Shown here: piece by piece, positions 1 through 6,187 of the stretch
Numbering within the stretch: position 1 is the stretch's first letter
Layout of the letters: each line of letters opens with the position of its first letter
Assembly (NCBI GenBank): GCA_902519435.1
Contig: CABYKC010000031.1
Location: 1-6,187 of the forward strand
DNA length: 6,187 nucleotides
Reading direction: 5' to 3'
From: an uncultured Alphaproteobacteria bacterium
GTDB taxonomy: Bacteria; Pseudomonadota; Alphaproteobacteria; HIMB59; GCA-002718135
The notes under the pieces: generated by a model
Database searches by the model: none
What the model saw: only the letters and a program-made list of their open reading frames with translations
What the model was told of the DNA's origin: nothing
Translations under genes and position numbers: made by a program

Positions 1-2665
1 ATTAGAAGTTGATAATATTATGCCTCAAGATATAGTCAATGCTAAACCAGTTGTTGCATCGATAAAAGAATTTTTTGGACTAAGTCAACTTAGTCAATTT
101 ATGGATCAAACAAATCCTTTGAGTGAAATCACTCATAAAAGAAGGGTGTCAGCTCTGGGCCCGGGTGGACTAAACAGAGAAAGAGCTGGTTTTGAGGTTA
201 GAGATGTTCATCAAACACATTATGGAAGGATTTGCCCTATTGAAACCCCAGAAGGTGCTAATATTGGTCTAATTAATAGTTTAGCATCTTATTCAAGAAT
301 AAATAAATATGGTTTTATTGAAACCCCATACAGAATTGTAAATTCAGGAAAGGTTACTGATAAAGTTATTTATCTAAGTGCTATTGATGAGGAAGATTTT
401 GTTATCGCTCAAGCAAATGCTGAAATTGATTCAAAGGGGAAATTTTCTAATCAAATTGTAAGTTGTCGAAAAAATGGAGAGTTCATTAATGTAGACGTTG
501 ATTCTATTGATTTAATGGACGTTTCTCCTCAGCAGCTAGTTTCTGTTGCTTCATCACTAATTCCTTTTTTAGAAAACGATGATGCAAATAGAGCTTTAAT
601 GGGCTCAAATATGATGAGACAAGCAGTGCCTTTAATTAAACCTAAGGCACCTTTAGTTGGAACAGGCATGGAATATACAGTAGCTAATGATAGTGGATCT
701 ACAATAGTGGCAAAAAGAGAGGGTGTTGTGGATCAGTTAGATGCACAAAGAATAGTAATAAGAATAACAGATAAAAATGACAAATCCTTAAATAAAATTG
801 ATATATACAACTTAGCTAAATTTCAAAGATCAAATCAAAATACTTGTATTACTCAGCGTCCACTTGTTAATGTAGGAGATAAAGTTTTAAAAAATCAAGT
901 GATAGCTGATGGTCCTGCTACAGATTTAGGTGAACTCGCTCTTGGAAGAAATGTTCTCGCTGCATTCATGCCTTGGAATGGATATAATTTTGAGGACTCA
1001 ATTTTAATTTCAGAAAAAGTAGTTCAAGATGATGTTTTTACTTCTATACATGTCGAAGAGTTTGAAGTTATGTCGAGAGATACAAAATTAGGTCCAGAAG
1101 AGATAACAAGAGATATACCCAATGCCAGTGAGGAGATGTTAATAAATTTGGATGAAACAGGTATTGTATATGTTGGAGCTGAAGTTAGTTCTGGAGACAT
1201 CTTAGTTGGAAAAGTAACACCAAAAGGCGAGTCTCCAATGACTCCTGAAGAAAAATTACTTAGAGCAATATTTGGAGAAAAAGCTGCCGATGTTAAAGAT
1301 ACCAGCTTAAGAGTACCACCAGGAGTTAAAGGCACAGTTGTTGAAATAAGAGTATTTTCTAGACGGGGTATAGAAAAAGATGAGAGAGCTATTAGTATTG
1401 AAAATCATCAAATTGAAGTTATAGCTAGAGATAGAGATGATGAATTAAAAATACTTGAAAAAAGCTTTGGAAATCATCTTAGAGAATTACTGATAAATCA
1501 AAATTTTATTTCTGGAAATGATAATTTAACAAAAAACACAGCAATAAAATATGAGCAGATAGAAAACTTAAATTTAAGTGAATTGTTAAAAATTAATATT
1601 TCAGATGATAAAAAAACTAATCAAATTGAAACTTTAGTAAAAAATTATGAAAATCAACTAGGAAACATTAATCAAAAATTTGAAAATAAAATTGATAAAA
1701 TACAAAGTGGAGATGAATTACTACCGGGTGTTTTAAAATTAATTAAAGTATTTATTTCTGTCAAACGTAAACTTCAGCCAGGAGATAAAATGGCAGGAAG
1801 ACATGGTAACAAGGGAGTTATTTCAAAAATTTGTCCTGTAGAGGACATGCCTTATCTTGAGGATGGAACTCCCGTTGATATTGTTTTAAATCCTTTAGGT
1901 GTTCCGAGTAGAATGAACATTGGTCAAATTCTTGAAACACATTTAGGTTGGGCCTCAGCTTCATTGGGAAGACAAGTTAATGAAATGATTAAAAATATCC
2001 AATCTGAGGGTCAAACAAATAACTTAAGAAATAAATTACTAGAAATTTATAATTTGGAAAAACATCAAAAAATTATTAGAGATATGAATGATGATGAAAT
2101 ACTTGAACTTGGAAATAATATTAAAGACGGCATTCCATTTGCTACACCTGTTTTCGATGGAGCAAAAGAAAAAGATATTACTGGTTTACTATCCCAATCT
2201 GGTGTTTCCAGTACTGGTCAAGAAGTATTATATGATGGTGTTTCTGGTAAAAAATTTGAAAGACCTGTAACTGTGGGATACATGTATATGCTAAAACTCC
2301 ACCATCTTGTGGATGAAAAAATCCATGCAAGGTCTATAGGGCCCTACAGTTTGGTTACTCAGCAACCTCTTGGTGGTAAAGCACAGTTTGGAGGTCAAAG
2401 ATTTGGTGAAATGGAAGTTTGGGCACTTGAAGCTTATGGAGCAGCTTACACACTTCAAGAAATTCTCACAATAAAATCTGATGATGTAGCAGGAAGAACT
2501 AAAGTTTACGAATCTATTGTTAAGGGTGATAACAATTTTGAATCTGGAACTCCTGAGTCATTTAATGTAATGGTTAAGGAATTAAGATCACTAGGTTTAA
2601 ATTTAGATTTTAAGGAAACTACAAAAGATAACAACACAAGCAATTTAATAGGATCAAATGAATAA
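1..2665 (+). CDS. rpoB: DNA-directed RNA polymerase subunit beta, 3' part (5' end outside window)
   Basis: This is the beta subunit of RNA polymerase, which forms one wall of the active-site cleft and binds the incoming NTP and the RNA-DNA hybrid. The frame is already open at base 2 and reads [10 protein letters not shown], so the ATG at 20 is an internal Met (about E. coli 488) and the true start lies upstream. In order, numbering from that Met: the rifampicin region (about residues 20-50), DVHQTHYGR and [10 protein letters not shown] of the fork and second rif cluster, [12 protein letters not shown] with the conserved Glu-Asp at 325-326 (E. coli E813/D814), [13 protein letters not shown], the proteobacterial SI2 insertion (about 450-570), [10 protein letters not shown] with the catalytic-centre lysines at 590 and 598 (E. 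coli K1065/K1073), RMNIGQ, LKLHHLV (His762, E. coli H1237), and the C-terminal clamp-contacting [20 protein letters not shown]. Spacing matches E. coli except for about 13 extra residues around SI2 and a 14-residue C-terminal tail. The stop is TAA at 2663. The last 8 bases overlap rpoC. Confidence 0.99.
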   Translation, partial: LEVDNIMPQDIVNAKPVVASIKEFFGLSQLSQFMDQTNPLSEITHKRRVSALGPGGLNRERAGFEVRDVHQTHYGRICPIETPEGANIGLINSLASYSRINKYGFIETPYRIVNSGKVTDKVIYLSAIDEEDFVIAQANAEIDSKGKFSNQIVSCRKNGEFINVDVDSIDLMDVSPQQLVSVASSLIPFLENDDANRALMGSNMMRQAVPLIKPKAPLVGTGMEYTVANDSGSTIVAKREGVVDQLDAQRIVIRITDKNDKSLNKIDIYNLAKFQRSNQNTCITQRPLVNVGDKVLKNQVIADGPATDLGELALGRNVLAAFMPWNGYNFEDSILISEKVVQDDVFTSIHVEEFEVMSRDTKLGPEEITRDIPNASEEMLINLDETGIVYVGAEVSSGDILVGKVTPKGESPMTPEEKLLRAIFGEKAADVKDTSLRVPPGVKGTVVEIRVFSRRGIEKDERAISIENHQIEVIARDRDDELKILEKSFGNHLRELLINQNFISGNDNLTKNTAIKYEQIENLNLSELLKINISDDKKTNQIETLVKNYENQLGNINQKFENKIDKIQSGDELLPGVLKLIKVFISVKRKLQPGDKMAGRHGNKGVISKICPVEDMPYLEDGTPVDIVLNPLGVPSRMNIGQILETHLGWASASLGRQVNEMIKNIQSEGQTNNLRNKLLEIYNLEKHQKIIRDMNDDEILELGNNIKDGIPFATPVFDGAKEKDITGLLSQSGVSSTGQEVLYDGVSGKKFERPVTVGYMYMLKLHHLVDEKIHARSIGPYSLVTQQPLGGKAQFGGQRFGEMEVWALEAYGAAYTLQEILTIKSDDVAGRTKVYESIVKGDNNFESGTPESFNVMVKELRSLGLNLDFKETTKDNNTSNLIGSNE
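77..169 (+). other. Rifampicin-pocket region of beta (E. coli residues 507-537)
   Basis: This stretch encodes the region where most rifampicin-resistance changes map. Relative to E. coli, Gln513, Asp516 (104-106), Ser522, His526 (134-136), Arg529, Ser531 (149-151) and Leu533 are all unchanged, as are Arg540, Pro564, Glu565, Asn568 and Ile572 just downstream. Differences are S508L, N518T and I530V within the region, and T539N, P552Q and P567A just after it. The principal drug-contact residues visible here are therefore wild type, which predicts a rifampicin-sensitive enzyme (inference). The beta N-terminal contacts (R143, V146) are outside the window. Confidence 0.93.
2649..2660 (+). promoter_or_regulatory. 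Ribosome binding site and overlapping start of rpoC
   Basis: TAGGA (2649-2653) lies inside the last codons of rpoB, four bases before the rpoC ATG at 2658. It can pair with the anti-Shine-Dalgarno end of 16S rRNA, though the spacing is short. The ATG is in the +1 frame relative to rpoB and precedes the rpoB TAA by only two bases. A ribosome finishing beta therefore ends at the beta' start, which favours translational coupling or re-initiation (inference). No other in-frame ATG lies near enough to give a full-length beta' N-terminus. Confidence 0.75.
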
Positions 2666-5600
2666 AGAACTTACTAATATTTTCAATTTAAACCAAGGCG
2701 TTCAAAATTTTAACAGCTTAAAAATCTCAATAGCTAGTCCGGATGATATAAGATCTTGGTCTTTTGGAGAAATTAAAAAACCTGAAACAATAAATTATAG
2801 AACTTTCAAACCTGAAAAAGATGGACTTTTTTGCTCAAGAATTTTTGGACCAGTAAAAGATTATGAATGTCTTTGTGGAAAATATAAAAGAATGAAGTTT
2901 AGAGGAATAATTTGCGAAAAGTGTGGTGTAGAAGTTACACTTTCAAAGGTAAGAAGAGACAGAATGGGTCATATAGAGTTAGCTGCACCTGTATCTCATA
3001 TTTGGTTTATGAAATCTTTACCAAGCAGAATTGCAACTTTATTAGATATGACAATTAAAAATCTTGAAAAAGTATTATATTTTGAACAATTTATAGTTGT
3101 TGAACCAGGACTAACAGATTTAAAAAAGGGCGACATAATTTCCGAGGAACAGTTTATCGAATACCAAGATGAGTACGGTGAAGATTCATTTAGCGCAGCA
3201 ATTGGAGCAGAAGCGATCGAACAAATGTTATTAAGTATTGATTTAGAGACAGATTATAATCAGTTAAAAATTGAGTTAACAGAAACAAAATCTGAATTAA
3301 AAAAAACAAAAATTACTAAAAGATTAAAGTTATTAGAATCCTTTATAACATCAAAAAATAAACCAGAGTGGATGATTATGAGGGTGTTACCAGTAATTCC
3401 ACCAGAACTAAGACCACTTGTTCCTCTTGATGGTGGTAGGTTTGCAACTAGTGATCTAAACGATTTGTATAGAAGAGTTATAAATAGAAACAACAGACTT
3501 AAAAGGTTAATTGATTTGAGAGCTCCCGATATAATTGTCAGAAATGAGAAGAGAATGCTACAAGAGTCAGTAGACGCCTTATTTGATAATGGAAGAAGAG
3601 GTAGAGTTATTACTTCAACAAATAAAAGACCTCTAAAATCTCTATCAGACATGTTAAAAGGTAAACAAGGAAGGTTTAGACAAAACCTTCTTGGAAAAAG
3701 AGTAGATTATTCTGGTAGATCAGTAATAGTTGTTGGGCCTAACTTGAAACTTCATCAATGTGGGATCCCAAAAAAAATGGCACTTGAACTTTTCAAACCT
3801 TTCATTTTTCATAAATTAGATATTTATGGCTGGGCCAATACCATTAAAGCAGCAAAAAAACTTGTTGAAAAAGAAGATTCCAGAGTCTGGGATATTTTAG
3901 AAGAAGTAATTCGTGAACATCCAGTTCTCCTTAATAGAGCACCAACATTACACAGGCTAGGAATACAAGCTTTTGAACCAACCTTGATTGAAGGAAAATC
4001 AATACAACTTCACCCTCTAGTATGTACAGCATTCAATGCAGATTTTGATGGTGATCAAATGGCTGTTCATGTTCCTCTTAGTCTTGAAGCACAATTGGAG
4101 GCAAGAGTTCTAATGATGAGTACAAACAATATTTTATCACCTTCAAGTGGTAAACCTATTATAGTTCCATCACAAGATATTGTTTTAGGTATATATTATT
4201 TATCTATTATTCGTGATAATCAAATTGGTGAAGGAAGATTCTTTATAGACTTAAACGAAATTTTGAAAGCAATAGAGAATGAGGAAATTAGTTTACATAC
4301 AAAAATTAAATCAAGAATTTTTAATTACCAAGGAGAGTTAGTAACAGTTGAGACAACCCCTGGTAGAATGATCTTAGGAAATATCTTGCCTAAAAATAAG
4401 AATATTGATTTTGAAATGATTAATAAAGTTCTAACTAAAAAAGAGGTAAGCAATATAATTGATACAGTATATAGGTTTTGCGGACAAAAAGAGACAGTTT
4501 TATTTGCAGACCATATAATGCAAATTGGTTTTAAATATGCTGCTATAGCTGGTATCTCATTTGGAAAGGACGATCTTATAATACCTTCTGATAAAGATGA
4601 TTTACTAAGAGAGACTCAGATTAAAGTTCAAGAATATGAAAATCAATATCAAGACGGATTAATTACCCAAGGTGAAAAGTATAATAAGGTAGTCGATGCT
4701 TGGTCAGAATGCACTAATAAAGTTGCAGATAAAATGCTAGATGTTATTTCAAATCCATCAGATGATCAACCAATAAATTCTGTATATATGATGGCTCATT
4801 CAGGAGCTAGGGGATCAGCAGCTCAATTAAAACAATTATCAGGAATGCGAGGTCTAATGGCTAAGCCTTCTGGTGAAATTATTGAAAATCCAATCAAATC
4901 TAATTTTAAAGAGGGGTTATCGGTTTTAGAGTATTTTACTTCTACACATGGAGCAAGAAAAGGTCTTGCAGATACCGCTTTAAAAACAGCTAGTAGTGGC
5001 TACCTAACTAGAAGGCTAGTTGATGTTGCTCAAGATGCAGTCATACGTGAAGAAGATTGTAATACTAAAAATGGAGTCATCGTTGAAGAGATTGTTGAAT
5101 CTGGAAATATTACATCTCCATTAACTGAGAGAATATTGGGCAGAACTCCTGTTGAAGATGTGTTAGATGAAAATAAAGATATAATAGTAAATGCTGGCAA
5201 TATAATTACAGAGAAACATCTAGACCCTATCTCTAAACTTGGCATAAGATCTTTGAAAATTAGATCAGTTTTAACTTGTGAAACAGAAGATGGTATCTGT
5301 TCAAAATGTTATGGTAGAGATCTTGCAAGAGGGACAGCTGTCAATGTTGGAGAGGCAGTAGGAATTATAGCAGCTCAGTCAATTGGTGAACCTGGCACTC
5401 AGCTTACAATGAGAACTTTTCATATTGGTGGAGCTGCAAGTTCATCTGTTGAACAATCTAATGCTACTTCTCCAGTAGAAGGTATTGTAAAATTTGAAAA
5501 TATAAAAGTTATTGAAGATCGTTTTAAAAATAAAATTGTGCTAAGTAGGAATGGAAAAATAAAAATTTCTGATGAAAATACTGTTAAATATTCTTCAAAC

Positions 5601-6187
5601 ATTCCTTTTGGTTCAAAAATACATGTAAAGGATGGAGATAATGTTGAAAATAATCAATTACTTGCAGAATGGGATCCTTACACGCTTCCTATTATTTCTG
5701 AAAAAAATGGTTTTGTTAAATATGTTGACTTAAAACAAGGTGTTTCTTTCAGAGAATCAATTGATGATACTACCGGTATATCCAGTAAAATAGTTATAGA
5801 CTGGAGTCAAAATCTAAAAAGTAAAAATTTTAAACCCGCAATAAATATATTAGATAATCTTACAGATAAAAGTGATGAAAATTTGAACATATCAAATTAT
5901 CCAATGTCAATCGACTCCATATTAAGTGTCGAAGATGAACAACAAGTATCAGCAGGCCAAGTTATTGCTAGAATTCCAAAAGAATCATCAAAAACAAAAG
6001 ATATAACTGGAGGATTACCAAGAGTTGCTGAATTATTTGAGGCAAGAAAGCCAAAAGATCCCGCAATAATGTGTGAGATAGATGGAAAAATATCTTTTGG
6101 TAAGGACTACAAAAATAAACGAAGAGTGATTATAACATCATTAGATGAAAATGAGACTTTTGAGTTATTAATACCTAGATCAAAATA
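2658..6187 (+). CDS. rpoC: DNA-directed RNA polymerase subunit beta', 5' part (3' end outside window)
   Basis: This is the beta' subunit, which supplies the catalytic Mg2+ ligands, the clamp and the trigger loop. It reads from ATG 2658 through 1,176 complete codons with no stop and leaves the window in the codon starting TA at 6186. The start fits the family: MNKELTNIF, then [16 protein letters not shown], equivalent to the E. coli N-terminus. In order: first zinc site Cys71/73/86/89; lid and clamp coiled coil (about 250-311), the sigma-docking site; rudder; KRVDYSGRS; Arg427 in [10 protein letters not shown] (E. coli R425); NADFDGD with Asp462/464/466 (E. coli 460/462/464); funnel and secondary channel with GEKYNKV; bridge helix (about 756-791); second zinc site Cys801/874/881/884; trigger loop MRTFHIGG with His922 (E. 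coli H936); SI3 insertion (about 929-1112); and [16 protein letters not shown], the second trigger helix. All catalytic and zinc residues are present. The missing C-terminus is about 215 residues by comparison with E. coli (1407 aa). Confidence 0.99.
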   Translation, partial: MNKELTNIFNLNQGVQNFNSLKISIASPDDIRSWSFGEIKKPETINYRTFKPEKDGLFCSRIFGPVKDYECLCGKYKRMKFRGIICEKCGVEVTLSKVRRDRMGHIELAAPVSHIWFMKSLPSRIATLLDMTIKNLEKVLYFEQFIVVEPGLTDLKKGDIISEEQFIEYQDEYGEDSFSAAIGAEAIEQMLLSIDLETDYNQLKIELTETKSELKKTKITKRLKLLESFITSKNKPEWMIMRVLPVIPPELRPLVPLDGGRFATSDLNDLYRRVINRNNRLKRLIDLRAPDIIVRNEKRMLQESVDALFDNGRRGRVITSTNKRPLKSLSDMLKGKQGRFRQNLLGKRVDYSGRSVIVVGPNLKLHQCGIPKKMALELFKPFIFHKLDIYGWANTIKAAKKLVEKEDSRVWDILEEVIREHPVLLNRAPTLHRLGIQAFEPTLIEGKSIQLHPLVCTAFNADFDGDQMAVHVPLSLEAQLEARVLMMSTNNILSPSSGKPIIVPSQDIVLGIYYLSIIRDNQIGEGRFFIDLNEILKAIENEEISLHTKIKSRIFNYQGELVTVETTPGRMILGNILPKNKNIDFEMINKVLTKKEVSNIIDTVYRFCGQKETVLFADHIMQIGFKYAAIAGISFGKDDLIIPSDKDDLLRETQIKVQEYENQYQDGLITQGEKYNKVVDAWSECTNKVADKMLDVISNPSDDQPINSVYMMAHSGARGSAAQLKQLSGMRGLMAKPSGEIIENPIKSNFKEGLSVLEYFTSTHGARKGLADTALKTASSGYLTRRLVDVAQDAVIREEDCNTKNGVIVEEIVESGNITSPLTERILGRTPVEDVLDENKDIIVNAGNIITEKHLDPISKLGIRSLKIRSVLTCETEDGICSKCYGRDLARGTAVNVGEAVGIIAAQSIGEPGTQLTMRTFHIGGAASSSVEQSNATSPVEGIVKFENIKVIEDRFKNKIVLSRNGKIKISDENTVKYSSNIPFGSKIHVKDGDNVENNQLLAEWDPYTLPIISEKNGFVKYVDLKQGVSFRESIDDTTGISSKIVIDWSQNLKSKNFKPAINILDNLTDKSDENLNISNYPMSIDSILSVEDEQQVSAGQVIARIPKESSKTKDITGGLPRVAELFEARKPKDPAIMCEIDGKISFGKDYKNKRRVIITSLDENETFELLIPRSK
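4035..4061 (+). other. Catalytic Mg2+-binding loop of beta' (NADFDGDQM)
   Basis: This is the universal metal-chelating loop of multisubunit RNA polymerases. The three aspartates, residues 462, 464 and 466, hold the catalytic Mg2+ that drives nucleotide addition and transcript cleavage. Asn460 corresponds to E. coli N458, which helps select NTP over dNTP. The loop is fully intact, so the enzyme should be catalytically competent. Confidence 0.98.
4923..5030 (+). other. Bridge helix of beta'
   Basis: This is the long helix that spans the active-centre cleft and bends during translocation (E. coli about 769-804, here about residues 756-791). The core [20 protein letters not shown] is nearly identical to E. 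coli. The one notable difference is Ser779 where E. coli has Asn792 and many other bacteria have Asp. The boundaries are transferred from E. coli by alignment and are approximate. Confidence 0.88.
5442..5993 (+). other. SI3 lineage insertion within the beta' trigger loop
   Basis: About 184 residues separate the first trigger helix (ending just after [10 protein letters not shown]) from the second ([16 protein letters not shown]). This is the position and nearly the size of the E. coli SI3 insert (about 943-1130), which consists of sandwich-barrel hybrid motifs and sits outside the secondary channel. Recognisable shared patches include [11 protein letters not shown] (E. coli NWDPHTMPVIT) and [10 protein letters not shown]. 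The insert is more diverged and richer in Lys and Asn than the flanking helices. Its presence supports a proteobacterial-type enzyme rather than a Gram-positive one. Confidence 0.85.

Noticed and set aside
20..22. ATG at 20 as the start of a complete 881-residue gene
   Set aside because: The frame is open back to base 2 and the upstream residues LEVDNI also match beta. The protein begins at the E. coli residue 488 equivalent, so this is an internal Met.
1024..1335. Minus-strand open frame of 103 codons
   Set aside because: It lies antisense within conserved rpoB coding sequence, has no recognisable domain, and is a by-product of the AT-rich codon pattern.
2088..2270. Plus-strand open frame of 60 codons in another frame of rpoB
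   Set aside because: It is fully nested in the conserved beta C-terminal half, has no convincing ribosome binding site, and its product resembles nothing known to me.
2600..2657. Internal promoter or terminator between rpoB and rpoC
   Set aside because: AT-rich TTTAAT-like strings occur throughout the window. There is no paired -35/-10 arrangement and no GC-rich hairpin followed by a T-run, and the genes overlap.
2641..2670. Fused rpoBC gene, as in Wolbachia or Helicobacter
   Set aside because: rpoB ends in a clear TAA at 2663-2665 and rpoC begins in a different frame, so they are two separate overlapping genes.
3260..3652. Minus-strand open frame of 130 codons
   Set aside because: It is antisense to the beta' clamp region, which is translated with full conservation on the plus strand. 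Its hydrophobic look comes from reverse-complemented Lys/Asn/Glu codons.
5030..5602. Two short minus-strand open frames (5030-5245 and 5420-5602)
   Set aside because: Both are antisense to conserved rpoC, covering the second zinc site and the trigger loop. No supporting start signal or homology is evident.
2658..6187. Intein, frameshift or decayed copy in rpoC
   Set aside because: Codon-by-codon translation is continuous, and all catalytic, zinc-binding and trigger-loop motifs are in register with E. coli. The only large insertion is the normal SI3.

Overview
This window is an ordinary piece of bacterial core genome. It holds the 3' two-thirds of rpoB, the RNA polymerase beta subunit, followed on the same strand by the first roughly 1,176 codons of rpoC, the beta' subunit. 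Both genes are cut by the window edges. No intergenic stretch, RNA gene, mobile element, repeat array or accessory gene is visible, and I see no previously undescribed system.

Layout: bases 1-2665 encode beta from about E. coli residue 482 to its stop. The rpoC ATG at 2658 lies inside the last codons of rpoB, so the two genes overlap by 8 bases in different frames. rpoC then stays open without interruption to base 6187, which corresponds to roughly E. coli beta' residue 1190 of 1407. Residue-by-residue comparison with recalled E. coli sequences keeps the key motifs in register: the rifampicin pocket, the beta active-site lysines, the beta' metal-binding loop, both zinc sites, the bridge helix and the trigger loop. 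I found no frameshift, in-frame stop, intein or fusion.

Organism: the DNA is strongly AT-rich (about one third G+C by eye), with AGA as the dominant arginine codon and Asn/Lys/Ile-rich variable regions. Proteobacterial lineage insertions (SI2 in beta, SI3 within the beta' trigger loop) are present. Several signature stretches look alphaproteobacterial: '[20 protein letters not shown]' in beta, and 'LIDLRAPD' at the beta' coiled-coil tip. A streamlined, low-GC alphaproteobacterium, for example a SAR11/Pelagibacterales-like marine lineage, is the best guess. The class is fairly secure and the order is an inference.

Together the two proteins form the catalytic core of RNA polymerase: the cleft, the active centre, the DNA-binding clamp and the sigma-docking coiled coil. 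The overlapping arrangement suggests coupled translation of the two large subunits, which are needed in equal amounts. The observations worth a second look are residue-level: an unusual Leu in the rifampicin region, changes in the ppGpp site 1 residues, a Ser in the bridge helix, and a beta C-terminal tail that carries the rpoC translation start.
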